IMG/VR virus record: IMGVR_UViG_3300017967_000193
Location: 1 to 24,949 of that record
Strand: one strand, 5' to 3'
Origin: a virus
Length of the DNA: 24,949 nucleotides
A program made the position numbers and the translations under genes. Below are positions 1 to 8,029 of the stretch, in pieces. Each line of letters opens with the position of its first letter. Position 1 is the first letter of the stretch. The notes under the pieces were generated by a model, which did no database searches, was not told the origin of the DNA, and saw only the letters and a list, made by a program, of their open reading frames with translations.

Positions 1-1
1 A

Positions 2-130
2 GCACCTAAAATATCTTCAGGTTCATCAAATGTTTTTATTGAGAATAAAGCTGCAGCAAGAATAGGTGATAGTGTGGACTGCGGAGCTACTGTAGATACT
101 GGTTGTAGTAAGGTGTATATAGGAGGCTAA
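2..130 (+). CDS. PAAR-type spike tip protein, C-terminal part
   Basis: An open frame runs from the left edge to a TAA at 128-130, so this is the last 42 codons of a gene whose start lies outside the window. The visible residues include a phrase of the form S-N-V-F-I-E-N-K-A-A-A-R-I-G-D, then D-C-G-A-T-V-D-T-G and a terminal Y-I-G-G. This is the repeating pattern of PAAR proteins, which fold into a sharp metal-binding cone capping the central spike of contractile tails (gp5.4 in T4). Position fits: it sits upstream of gp25 and gp6, where T4-like phages keep hub and spike genes. The next gene starts 1 nt after the stop. Its AGGAGG ribosome-binding site (121-126) lies inside the last codons here, so the two are probably co-translated. 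The assignment rests on a fragment but the motif is distinctive. Confidence 0.8.
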   Translation, partial: APKISSGSSNVFIENKAAARIGDSVDCGATVDTGCSKVYIGG

Positions 131-131
131 T

Positions 132-2216
132 ATGGCATTAGAAATATTTGGTAGATATTTTACAGACACCGGGGGTGTGGGACTTACTGCCTCAGAAGCC
201 GTTTCAATAAAAACAAGAAGTACACATAAAGACAATTCAATTGCATTTGCTGACGACTCGCCATATATAGCAGCAGGGTACAGCGATCAAGGTATTGATT
301 TTGATAGTGATAATTTAGTCTACCTTGCTATTTCACCTGGTAGAGACGGTGTTGATAAATTTACATTGGAGACCTTTGAAAAAGTTCCAATGTTGTTACC
401 TCCAGGTAGTGCTAACGGGAAAACCTATGAATTAGTTATAACTTTAACAGATAAAGACCCTGCAATAAGAGGAGCTCAACAGAAACATACGTTTAACATT
501 GACGAGGCATCACTAGGTAAAACAGGTAGTTGGTCTTTTCCTCACTTTGATACAATTGGTGGTAATGCCTTAAGAAAAAATTATTTTATTGACAGAGACC
601 CACCATATGCTCGTGGTGATAGAGGTTACCCAACAGAAGAAGAGGGAGGAAATTTTAATAATAATGTTATTAGAATTCCTCTAACAAAAGATTACAATCC
701 TAACAGCGATACAATAGAAAAGATAGGAGAGTTTTTCCTAAAACAAAGTGATGAACCTAGTGAGGGTATAAACACTTTACATTTTCCTACTCGGGGTTCT
801 GATCTTATAACTTATGTCTATTCAGACGGTGTGGTGGCTACTTCTCCAGAACAGGTAGCATTCAACTACTATATTGTTGAAACTGGAACAGATATTCCAA
901 TCGAAGAATATTATGATCCTGCTTTAGGAGTTAATGGTGGTTGGGATAATGCTTACGGTGCTAGGTTTAGAATTGTTAGAGAAAATGTAACTCCTCCACA
1001 AGGAAATGAAAGCAAAGTACCTGCAACTCCGATATTAGCCACAAATATTTATAGAGAACCTGAAAAAGTAATTAATCCTGACGGCACATATTCCCATTCA
1101 ACTATGGGCATTGCAGTAAATCTAAATCTACCAGACAATGGGTTTTTGGGACACGATCCTGCAACAGACGATCGTTACAAATTAGAATATATCTGGAGAC
1201 TAGAGAAACAAGGAGGCAAGTCTAAACTTATAACCCTCAATAGTGGTTTTGCAAAGGTAGGCGGTAACTATCAATTATATGCTAAAAACTTTGATGCTGA
1301 GCAAGGAGGTTTCGGGTTAGGAACTTATATTAACACAATAACCCTTTATCTTGTATATACAGATGATAATGGAGATTCTTATTCTTCTGAAACAGCAGTA
1401 GCAAGAGACACTTTCAATGTAACAGAAAGAACAGCATCAGCACCGCCTCCAACATCGGGTCCCCCTCCAACATCGGGTCCCCCACCGGGCCCAGCTCCGT
1501 CATTTTCAGGCGGCCCGTTTCAGATACAACCGTTAAGTGGTGCCTCAGATTGTGGTCCAGGAGATGGATTAAGAGATTTGGCTGATAAACTTGCAGCCGT
1601 TGAAGCATCAACAGATGCTTTATTAGCAACAGCAACTGATGGCATTGGTGATCTTTTAGACAGCATCAATAGTATTGTATCTAATGAGGTAAATAAAGTT
1701 AAGGGTTCTTTAGAAAGTATGATACCCGAATCCTTTAAAGGAGCAGCTAAAACATTTGAAGACGGAGTTAAGGAAGGATTAGAGCTTGCTGCTGTTGTGG
1801 CAGCTGGAGGTGAAGCCGCGATAAATGCTGCCTTAAAACTGAAAACTCTTGCAACAAAGTGGGAAGGTATTATTGATGGTTTGGGGGGTCTTATAGACAA
1901 TGATGGCAACCCAATAGAAACTTTTTATGATGTTATAACATTAATGCAGACGTTATTGAGGACAGGTGCTTCAGATTTAGATAGTTTATGTAAAATGTTA
2001 CCCAATGTCTCTGAAAGCTACGATGGGTCTGTATCAGTTAAGGCTACTCCAATAACTATTCCTGAATTTGATGCCGTCGATTTAATTAAAGGATATGAAC
2101 TTCCAGAGTTGCCAAAACCAACACTTATTATAGATGTTTCAGCTAAGAAAAAAGAAACAGTTGCTTCTTTCACAAACTTCCAAGCACCTAAACTTTATGG
2201 AGGACCAAAGGGTTAA
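132..2216 (+). CDS. Unrecognised large virion/baseplate-associated protein with proline-rich hinge
   Basis: A 694-aa protein of unknown function. The ATG follows a perfect AGGAGG ribosome-binding site with 5-nt spacing, so the start is well supported. Three zones are visible. Residues 1 to about 430 are mixed polar sequence with many Gly, Asp and Tyr, as in beta-rich phage structural proteins. Residues about 436-460 are a Pro/Ser/Gly hinge containing PPTSGP twice. From about 470 to 620 the sequence is Ala/Leu/Asp-rich and probably helical, followed by a tail rich in Pro, Glu and Leu (ELPELPKP near residue 660). There is no signal peptide or membrane segment. Placement between the PAAR tip and gp25 argues for a virion part of the hub, spike or baseplate. 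A cargo or effector carried with the PAAR tip is a less supported alternative. Confidence 0.6.
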   Translation: MALEIFGRYFTDTGGVGLTASEAVSIKTRSTHKDNSIAFADDSPYIAAGYSDQGIDFDSDNLVYLAISPGRDGVDKFTLETFEKVPMLLPPGSANGKTYELVITLTDKDPAIRGAQQKHTFNIDEASLGKTGSWSFPHFDTIGGNALRKNYFIDRDPPYARGDRGYPTEEEGGNFNNNVIRIPLTKDYNPNSDTIEKIGEFFLKQSDEPSEGINTLHFPTRGSDLITYVYSDGVVATSPEQVAFNYYIVETGTDIPIEEYYDPALGVNGGWDNAYGARFRIVRENVTPPQGNESKVPATPILATNIYREPEKVINPDGTYSHSTMGIAVNLNLPDNGFLGHDPATDDRYKLEYIWRLEKQGGKSKLITLNSGFAKVGGNYQLYAKNFDAEQGGFGLGTYINTITLYLVYTDDNGDSYSSETAVARDTFNVTERTASAPPPTSGPPPTSGPPPGPAPSFSGGPFQIQPLSGASDCGPGDGLRDLADKLAAVEASTDALLATATDGIGDLLDSINSIVSNEVNKVKGSLESMIPESFKGAAKTFEDGVKEGLELAAVVAAGGEAAINAALKLKTLATKWEGIIDGLGGLIDNDGNPIETFYDVITLMQTLLRTGASDLDSLCKMLPNVSESYDGSVSVKATPITIPEFDAVDLIKGYELPELPKPTLIIDVSAKKKETVASFTNFQAPKLYGGPKG
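1446..1481 (+). repeat. Perfect 18-bp tandem duplication in the proline hinge
   Basis: Two identical 18-bp units (CCTCCAACATCGGGTCCC) lie head to tail at 1446-1463 and 1464-1481. Each encodes PPTSGP (residues 439-444 and 445-450). The units and the following CCACCGGGCCC are strongly GC-rich in an otherwise AT-rich gene. Perfect identity at the DNA level suggests recent duplication, and unit number could vary by slippage and so alter hinge length. Confidence 0.9.
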
Positions 2217-2221
2217 ACCTT

Positions 2222-2229
2222 TATAAATA
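2222..2229 (+). promoter_or_regulatory. T4-type late promoter motif TATAAATA before gp25
   Basis: TATAAATA is the core of T4 late promoters, recognised by the phage sigma factor gp55 with the gp45 clamp; related forms are reported in T4-like cyanophages. Here it fills most of the 18-nt gap between the 694-aa gene and gp25 and ends 5 nt before the gp25 ATG. No Shine-Dalgarno sequence is visible. If transcription starts the usual few bases after the motif, the mRNA would begin at or next to the start codon. The same layout recurs at 21210-21217. Confidence 0.6.
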
Positions 2230-2234
2230 CGAAT

Positions 2235-2639
2235 ATGGCAGCCCAGAATTTAAAACTTGAAAAAGTTTACAAAGATTTAGATTTATCTTTTGCAAAAAAT
2301 CCTGCAACAGGAGACATTGCAAAAAAGATAGACGTGAATTCTGTTAAGCAGTCAATAAAAATTTTGTTGCAAACAAACTATTTTGAAAGACCATTTCAAC
2401 CAAATTTGGGAACAGGTCTTCAAGGACTTTTGTTTGAAACAATAAACCCAACAGTATCAGCTGCAATATCGCAGTCTGTAACTCAACTGTTGAAAAATTA
2501 CGAACCCAGGGTTAAAGTAATAAAAGTTATTTCTGACCCTGATTACGATAACAATGGTTATAGTCTAACCATAAACTTCTATGTTGTAGGAGTCGAAGGG
2601 CCACAGCAACTAGGAGCTTTTTTACGGAGAATACGATAA
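2235..2639 (+). CDS. 25: Baseplate wedge protein gp25
   Basis: A 134-aa protein, close to the 132 aa of T4 gp25. It belongs to the gp25-like/lysozyme-related wedge family that joins gp6 and gp53 and starts sheath polymerisation on the baseplate. Family features are a short N-terminus followed by DLDLSF, a VKQSIKILLQTN segment (residues about 36-47), and FERPFQPNLGTGLQGLLFE (about 51-69), the conserved core seen in contractile-tail gp25 proteins. It ends in a basic FLRRIR tail. Its TAA overlaps the ATG of the next gene by one base (TAATG), implying translational coupling. The family assignment is firm. Confidence 0.93.
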   Translation: MAAQNLKLEKVYKDLDLSFAKNPATGDIAKKIDVNSVKQSIKILLQTNYFERPFQPNLGTGLQGLLFETINPTVSAAISQSVTQLLKNYEPRVKVIKVISDPDYDNNGYSLTINFYVVGVEGPQQLGAFLRRIR

Positions 2640-3025
2640 TGGCTAAAAAATTAACTATAATTAGAGAAGAAAAGCCTTCAGAAGCTCAGTGGTTTGAGGA
2701 TGTTCTAGAGTCCCAACAGGATTACTCTGAAGGTCCTAGAACTACCGGTCTTCATCCTCATGTTATCAATGATACATTGAACATTGATCCTTCTTGGCCT
2801 ACTACAGAAGAGGTTGAAGGATTAGGCGCTGAACTTGTAATTAGTACAGCAGAGGATTGGGGTGTAGAAAAAGAAGTTCATATAAGACACACTGATGCAG
2901 ATCCTGTAATTTTTTCTGATCCAGAACATGAGCTGTTTACAGCTAGAAAGGCACATAACACAGAGCATGGGATTACACTTACTGTTTCAACAGTTGATGC
3001 CAATGAAGATTGGACAGTAGCATAA
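2639..3025 (+). CDS. Unknown acidic protein between gp25 and gp6
   Basis: A 128-aa protein whose ATG overlaps the gp25 stop. It is acidic, with many Glu and Asp and a KKLTIIREEKPSEAQWFEDV head, and shows no membrane segment or signal peptide. I do not recognise a family. Being coupled to gp25 and followed 18 nt later by gp6, it is probably expressed with the wedge proteins and may be a small baseplate component or an assembly factor. T4 gp53 is a wedge protein often encoded near here, but I see no sequence features that let me equate the two. Confidence 0.65.
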   Translation: MAKKLTIIREEKPSEAQWFEDVLESQQDYSEGPRTTGLHPHVINDTLNIDPSWPTTEEVEGLGAELVISTAEDWGVEKEVHIRHTDADPVIFSDPEHELFTARKAHNTEHGITLTVSTVDANEDWTVA

Positions 3026-3043
3026 TAACATCGAGGAAAACAA

Positions 3044-4948
3044 ATGTCTCAGCTAAAGGTAACAGAATTAGATTTTGATAATATAAAACAAAATCTCAAA
3101 CAGTATCTTCAATCTCAAGAGGAATTTTCAGATTACAATTTTGAAGGTTCTGCTATGAGCGTTTTGCTGGACACTTTGGCATACAACACCCATTACAACG
3201 CTGTCTTAGCTCACATGTTGGCAAACGAATCCTTTTTAGATAGCGCTGTTAAGAGATCTTCTGTAGTTTCTATAGCAAAGTCTCTTGGCTACACACCAAC
3301 ATCTAAAAGAGCTTCTAGGGCGGAAGTGGTGTTAATTGTTTTTCCTGATCCCACTTTTGAAAACACAGTTCTAACTTTAACTAGAAATACACAGTTCACA
3401 TCTACTATTGATGGAGTTACATATTCCTTTTACCCGCAGACTGATAAAACAACAATCCTTCAAAACTTTGGACAAGGGGATGCCTTTTATTTCTCAGGTA
3501 TTGAGATAAAAGAGGGTTTTAGAGTTAATAACAATTTTTCTGTAGATGCCAATACTGTATCTGGACCTTTTATTATACCCAATCAAGGTGTCGATACGAC
3601 AACTTTAAGAGTTAGGGTTCAAAATTCTGGAACAGATTTTGCTGTAAAATCTTTTCAATATAAGGATAAATTTGCAGATGTAAAGGCAACAGATCGAGCT
3701 TGGTTCTTAGAAGAAGGTTCTGATGGCTTATATAGAATTTTGTTCGGAGACGGTGTTGTTGGGCAAAAATTAAATCCTGGCAACATTGTTCTAATAGATT
3801 ACTTGAACACAAATGGTGCTCCTGCTAATAATTCAGAGCAGTTTACTTGCAGAACAACTATAACAGGAAATAACGAAAGACTTATTACTTTAACAACAAC
3901 TCCATCTTACGGTGGTGCAGTTAGAGAAACGGTTTCTAGTATAAAAAGAAATGCACCTAGATACAACTCTACAAAAGAAAGAGCCGTAACTGCTCAAGAT
4001 TATGTTTCCTTAATTAAAGCAAAAAATCAAAACATACAATCTGTTTCTGTCTGGGGAGGCGAGGACAACGATCCGCCCATATATGGGAAGGTTTTTATTT
4101 CCTTAAATCCATATCAAGGATCTATTATTACACAAGGCGATAAAGATCAAATTGTTACGGAAATCATAGAACCAAGAACACCTATTGCTATACAACCAGA
4201 ATTTGTTGATCCAGAATATCTATATGTTGGTGTTAAAGCTAAATTAGCTTACGATGTTAAAAAGACAACATTAACATCTGGACAGATTATTCAAGGAGCT
4301 CAAGTAAATATTGATAACTACTTTAAAAATAATTTAAATTATTTGAATAGACATTTGTATTTTTCAGATTTACACAAAATTGTATATGGAAGTTCAGAGG
4401 CAATGAAGTCTGTTACAATCAATTTTACTTTACAGAAAAGATTTAGTTTAACAGAAGTTAATGCTATAGGAACAACTAAAATTAGTTTCAATAATAAATT
4501 GACCCCCAGAACTCTTACAACTAATTGGTTTGATAAGAATGTTGGCAATGTTATCTATAAAGTTAGGTTGGAAGATGAACCTAATAGAAATGTTGTTGCT
4601 CCTAATTATAACGGATCTGGGAGATTATTTTTAGTAACTGAAGATAATAGACGAATAGCAGAAGTTGGAACCATTGATTATGATTTAGGAAAACTTTCTT
4701 TACCAGACTTTAATGTTATATCTCTATATGGTAACGCTACAAAATTACATGTAACAGTTGAACCGCATGATACTATTAAGGACATAACAACCGATATCTT
4801 AACTAGAACAAACCCAGAATCACAATCTGCGGTTGTTCCTTTGCCAGCAAAAAACACAATATTAGCAAAAGATGATAGTGTATACAATGTAATTTCTGGA
4901 TTAAGAGAAGGCATAAAAATAGAAACGATTGCAAGAGTAGACGAGTAA
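3044..4948 (+). CDS. 6: Baseplate wedge protein gp6
   Basis: A 634-aa protein, near the 660 aa of T4 gp6, whose family forms the dimeric ring holding the wedges of a contractile baseplate together (Baseplate_J-like superfamily). The N-terminus (LDFDNIKQNLKQYLQSQEEF, then DYNFEGSAMSVLLDTLAYNT) and the following NESFLDSAVKRSSVVSIAKSLGYTP stretch at residues about 66-90 are typical of gp6. Further on, RAVTAQDYVSLI (about 307-318) and the VSVWGGEDNDPP motif (about 329-340) are typical of baseplate J-type proteins. The ATG has a GAGGA ribosome-binding site at 3033-3037. The 861-aa gene begins 3 nt after the stop. Confidence 0.94.
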   Translation: MSQLKVTELDFDNIKQNLKQYLQSQEEFSDYNFEGSAMSVLLDTLAYNTHYNAVLAHMLANESFLDSAVKRSSVVSIAKSLGYTPTSKRASRAEVVLIVFPDPTFENTVLTLTRNTQFTSTIDGVTYSFYPQTDKTTILQNFGQGDAFYFSGIEIKEGFRVNNNFSVDANTVSGPFIIPNQGVDTTTLRVRVQNSGTDFAVKSFQYKDKFADVKATDRAWFLEEGSDGLYRILFGDGVVGQKLNPGNIVLIDYLNTNGAPANNSEQFTCRTTITGNNERLITLTTTPSYGGAVRETVSSIKRNAPRYNSTKERAVTAQDYVSLIKAKNQNIQSVSVWGGEDNDPPIYGKVFISLNPYQGSIITQGDKDQIVTEIIEPRTPIAIQPEFVDPEYLYVGVKAKLAYDVKKTTLTSGQIIQGAQVNIDNYFKNNLNYLNRHLYFSDLHKIVYGSSEAMKSVTINFTLQKRFSLTEVNAIGTTKISFNNKLTPRTLTTNWFDKNVGNVIYKVRLEDEPNRNVVAPNYNGSGRLFLVTEDNRRIAEVGTIDYDLGKLSLPDFNVISLYGNATKLHVTVEPHDTIKDITTDILTRTNPESQSAVVPLPAKNTILAKDDSVYNVISGLREGIKIETIARVDE

Positions 4949-4951
4949 TAA

Positions 4952-7537
4952 ATGTCGAATTATATTCCTAGCTATTATAGGTATGTTTCTAAGATAACTA
5001 TTTTAGATGGCGGAAACAACTATACTTCAATACCCACTTTAACAATTAGTGGCGGCGGGGGTTCTGGTGCAACTGCGACGTGTACCATATATAATGGTTC
5101 AATACAAACTGTTACAATTACAAATATTGGAACAGGCTATTTTACAGCACCGACAATAACTGTATTGGGCGGGGGTGGCTTTGGAGCAGATTTAGCAGCA
5201 TCATTATCTTTTGCTGCTGGCACTGGTTCAGAGTATGAATCAAAACCTTCTTTATTAGTTACTAGACAACTTCCAGAATTTATTCAAACAGATTATCCTA
5301 AGTTTTTAGCATTCATCAACAAATATTTTGAATGGATGGAGTTGAATTTAAAACCTAATTCTGCATTATACCAACCAAAATTTTTAGATATTGATTCTGC
5401 ACCAGATGTTCCGGAAGGAGAACATGAGGATCAAATCCTAAAACTTTGGGGAAGACAATTAGCTATAGATGTTCCTGAATCTTTAGCTGTAGATAGAAAA
5501 AAAATTTACAAAAGAATAAAAGATTTATATGAAACAAAAGGATCTAGAAGATCCATAGAAATGTTTTTTAGACTTTTGTATAACGAAGAAGTAGAGGTAT
5601 ACTATCCCCAAAAATTCATTCTTGTACCTTCAGACGGAAGATGGGTAGAAGAGCAAGCGGTTGTTGCCAGAGCAGCAGAAGGAAAAGATCTATTAGATGT
5701 TCAAGGAAAACTAATAGACATAACTTATGGTAGAACCATAGGTAGTATTACAACTTTAGAAACAATTCCTGCAACTGTAAAAAATGTATCAAAAATAGCA
5801 TATACATTTCCTCCAATATATGAGTTAAACGTAGAGTTTGACACTAAAATAACATCTATTCCTGGGCCGGGCAGTGGTGGTAGTTTTACACTTTCAACGA
5901 ACAACGGCGTTATTGATAGCGTTACTGTCTTAGGAGGAGGAGAAGAATATATACAGGCTCCAACATTACGAGTTTTTGACACGGGTATTGGCGAAGGGGC
6001 TGTACTAAGAGCAAATGTAACAGACGGTGTCATTACCAGCGTTACTATATTGGAAGGAGGAGAGAATTATACTAATCCTTTTATAGATATAGTTACAGAA
6101 GGTACTGAAACACAAATTTTATTAAGAGGTGCCCATTATACAGATGTAGAGGGGTATCTAGATAGAACACTCGTTAGTGTTGAAACAACGGGAACTTATA
6201 GTTCCAATATGGGATTTAGTGTAGGTGATATCTTTGTTGTTAACGAAACGGGTGATGATGGAAGAGGATATGCTTTAGATTACTTCCAAGATAATTATGT
6301 AATAATCGGAGGTAATAATAAGAGTTATATTAAAGTAGAAGAAGTTGATAGTAACAATGTACCCACCAGGTGGTCTATTGTAAACTCTGGAGGAGGGTTC
6401 TTCTCAACGTCTACTATTATACCTATTATTTCAAAAGCAGGACAACAAATTGATGTAACCATCAGGACAGGACATTTATTTTCTTATCCAGGAAAATATT
6501 TAGACGATAGAGGAAAACTGTCTGATGCTAACAAGTTGCAAGATAACTATAGATACCAAAAATATTCTTATGTTGTAAAATCCGGCATTCCTCAATCTAA
6601 ATGGAACAATGATATAAGAAAACTTGTACACCCAGCGGGTATGGAAGTTTTCGGAGATCTTCTTTTAAAGCATGAGATAGATTTTTCTACAAATCTTTCT
6701 GTGGTTACAGATGGATATAACCTAAGTAAATATATTACTGTAGATGTTATAGATGCAGCAACAGCACTTGTGGAACTAGACTTTACTAAGAATATTCCAA
6801 TAGACGTAGTTAATACTAGCGAATTCTTTAGATTTAATGCTCAATTAGCAAAAGAAGATTCTGTTACTTTAACTGATAATGATAGGATATTTGATCTCAT
6901 ATTGAGAAAAACTGATTCTACAAACATTGCAGATGTAACAGAATTAGTGGTTACATATAATAGAGAAAGATCAGAAAGCTTAAATGCTATAGATTCTTAC
7001 TCAGATGTAATAACTTATATTAGAAGTTTTACAGAAAATAATCTTGCTACAGAAAACCTAGACAGTTTATCGGTAGGCAAGTTTATTACAACCTCAGCAA
7101 ATATGTCTGAGGATAGTAGCTTTGATCTCAGTTTAAATAAGTCAGAATTAATTTCTACTTCTGAGATTCCTAGCATTTCCTTTACACAAGGAGCTCACAG
7201 TGAAAGTATAACAGTTCTAGACTCTATAGGGTTGCATAACAATATCAACCCTTATGATGAAGAAGTATTAACTTTTGAAGGTGTCGAACTTAACATTCAG
7301 GGATATGTCTCTGAAGATTATTTCCTAGAAGATTACGTAGGCACCGTAATAAGCTTTATAAATAGATATAAGCAATTAGCAGATTCTTTACAACCTACCG
7401 AGGTAGTTTCTAAAGGAACTCAAACAACAAAAACAGACGAAGCAACTACAGCAGAATCGGGTAGTTATGTATTAGAAACATATTCCCAAGGATTCTTTAA
7501 AGAGGATTATGTAGGAACTTCATCTACAATTACATAA
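4952..7537 (+). CDS. Baseplate structural protein in the gp7 position, with glycine-rich repeats
   Basis: An 861-aa protein lying between gp6 and gp8, the place of gene 7 in T4. Residues about 12-90 are two copies of the GxGYxxxPxxTxxGGGGxGA repeat. Next comes a domain at about 100-230 with FIQTDYPKFLAFINKYFEWM, KRIKDLYETKGSRRSIEMFF and LLYNEEVEVYYP, a pattern common to marine T4-like virion proteins encoded after gp6. A second repeat block spans about 303-385. From about 600 the sequence is a series of degenerate Asp/Ser/Thr-rich segments, and near the C-terminus an F-x-E-D-Y-V-G phrase occurs twice. The start has only a weak GAG ribosome-binding site. It is probably the wedge initiator or an attached fibre, but similarity to T4 gp7 itself is not evident by eye. 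Confidence 0.8.
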   Translation: MSNYIPSYYRYVSKITILDGGNNYTSIPTLTISGGGGSGATATCTIYNGSIQTVTITNIGTGYFTAPTITVLGGGGFGADLAASLSFAAGTGSEYESKPSLLVTRQLPEFIQTDYPKFLAFINKYFEWMELNLKPNSALYQPKFLDIDSAPDVPEGEHEDQILKLWGRQLAIDVPESLAVDRKKIYKRIKDLYETKGSRRSIEMFFRLLYNEEVEVYYPQKFILVPSDGRWVEEQAVVARAAEGKDLLDVQGKLIDITYGRTIGSITTLETIPATVKNVSKIAYTFPPIYELNVEFDTKITSIPGPGSGGSFTLSTNNGVIDSVTVLGGGEEYIQAPTLRVFDTGIGEGAVLRANVTDGVITSVTILEGGENYTNPFIDIVTEGTETQILLRGAHYTDVEGYLDRTLVSVETTGTYSSNMGFSVGDIFVVNETGDDGRGYALDYFQDNYVIIGGNNKSYIKVEEVDSNNVPTRWSIVNSGGGFFSTSTIIPIISKAGQQIDVTIRTGHLFSYPGKYLDDRGKLSDANKLQDNYRYQKYSYVVKSGIPQSKWNNDIRKLVHPAGMEVFGDLLLKHEIDFSTNLSVVTDGYNLSKYITVDVIDAATALVELDFTKNIPIDVVNTSEFFRFNAQLAKEDSVTLTDNDRIFDLILRKTDSTNIADVTELVVTYNRERSESLNAIDSYSDVITYIRSFTENNLATENLDSLSVGKFITTSANMSEDSSFDLSLNKSELISTSEIPSISFTQGAHSESITVLDSIGLHNNINPYDEEVLTFEGVELNIQGYVSEDYFLEDYVGTVISFINRYKQLADSLQPTEVVSKGTQTTKTDEATTAESGSYVLETYSQGFFKEDYVGTSSTIT
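4985..5215 (+). repeat. GxGYxxxP glycine-rich repeat block, first copy (861-aa protein)
   Basis: Residues 12 to about 88 hold two repeats of the pattern: hydrophobic strand, GG-N-Y or GTGY, xxxP, T-I-T/S, GGGG-x-G-A/G, then a second strand. The block stands ahead of the conserved domain, as if added to the N-terminus. Related blocks are at 5860-6106, 8597-9106, 15152-15409 and 16262-16501. Confidence 0.8.
5860..6106 (+). repeat. GxGYxxxP glycine-rich repeat block, second copy (861-aa protein)
   Basis: Residues about 303-385 contain VTVLGGGEEYIQAPTLRV and VTILEGGENYTNPFIDI, two copies of the same repeat with the glycine triplet shifted to before the Glu-x-Tyr. The two halves share the phrase GVI-(D/T)-S-V-T-(V/I)-L at the same phase, so the unit is close to 38 residues long. 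Confidence 0.75.
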
Positions 7538-7555
7538 ACATATGGAGATTTAACA

Positions 7556-8014
7556 ATGTTTTATAAAAATAAGATTGGCGCTACAGGTAAAGTAAATGTA
7601 GTAGTCACAGATAAAAACGGTTTTGTAAAAGAGGACTTTACTGTTAATAACTTAGTGGTTGGAGACGGTTTAGATTTTATTACAGCTAGAATGAACAGCA
7701 CAGCAGATGCAGCAATGTCTCACATGGCTATTGGTCAGGGTGATGGCAACAATGGTGCTTCTACTCCTGCTGATGGCGATTCTACATTGCAAAGTGAATT
7801 AGCTAGAGTATCATTAAGTAGCGATACTGTTACTGATAATGCTATAGAGTTTGTTGCTACTTTTGGCGCAGGCACAGGCACAGGTGCTGTAACTGAGGCA
7901 GGCGTTTTAAATGCAGGCACAGGCGGTACTATGCTTTGCAGAACTACATTTAATGTGGTTAATAAGGGTGCAGATGATACAATGACTGTAACCTGGACTG
8001 TAACAATTAGCTAA
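7556..8014 (+). CDS. Small tail/fibre structural protein
   Basis: A 152-aa protein with a GGAG ribosome-binding site at 7544-7547. Its plan matches small structural proteins of marine phages: GKVNVVVTDKNGFVKEDF near the N-terminus, a FTVNNLVVGDGLDFITARM segment, then MSHMAIGQGDGNNGAST and a Gly/Thr-rich beta sequence (FGAGTGTGAVTEAG). The A-I-G-x-G phrase after a degenerate N-terminal strand pair is the main family cue. It lies between the gp7-position gene and gp8, so it is likely on the baseplate rim or in a fibre. The exact role is unknown. Confidence 0.65.
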   Translation: MFYKNKIGATGKVNVVVTDKNGFVKEDFTVNNLVVGDGLDFITARMNSTADAAMSHMAIGQGDGNNGASTPADGDSTLQSELARVSLSSDTVTDNAIEFVATFGAGTGTGAVTEAGVLNAGTGGTMLCRTTFNVVNKGADDTMTVTWTVTIS

Positions 8015-8029
8015 AGGTAATATTTAGTG
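8013..8029 (+). promoter_or_regulatory. Ribosome-binding site and GTG start of gp8
   Basis: AAAGGT at 8013-8018 lies 8 to 9 nt before GTG at 8027. The next in-frame ATG (8048) has AAGGG only 3 nt upstream, which is too close. GTG is therefore the better start, giving a protein seven residues longer than the ATG version. Confidence 0.65.

Noticed and set aside
1046-1053. Minus-strand TATAAATA inside the 694-aa gene
   Set aside because: No minus-strand gene lies downstream of it.
1414-1909. Antisense open frames over the proline hinge and Ala-rich part of the 694-aa gene
   Set aside because: They lie fully inside a well-supported plus-strand gene and lack ribosome-binding sites.
7357-7364. 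TATAAATA inside the 861-aa gene
   Set aside because: It is internal, about 190 nt from the next start, and matches of this 8-mer are expected by chance in AT-rich DNA.
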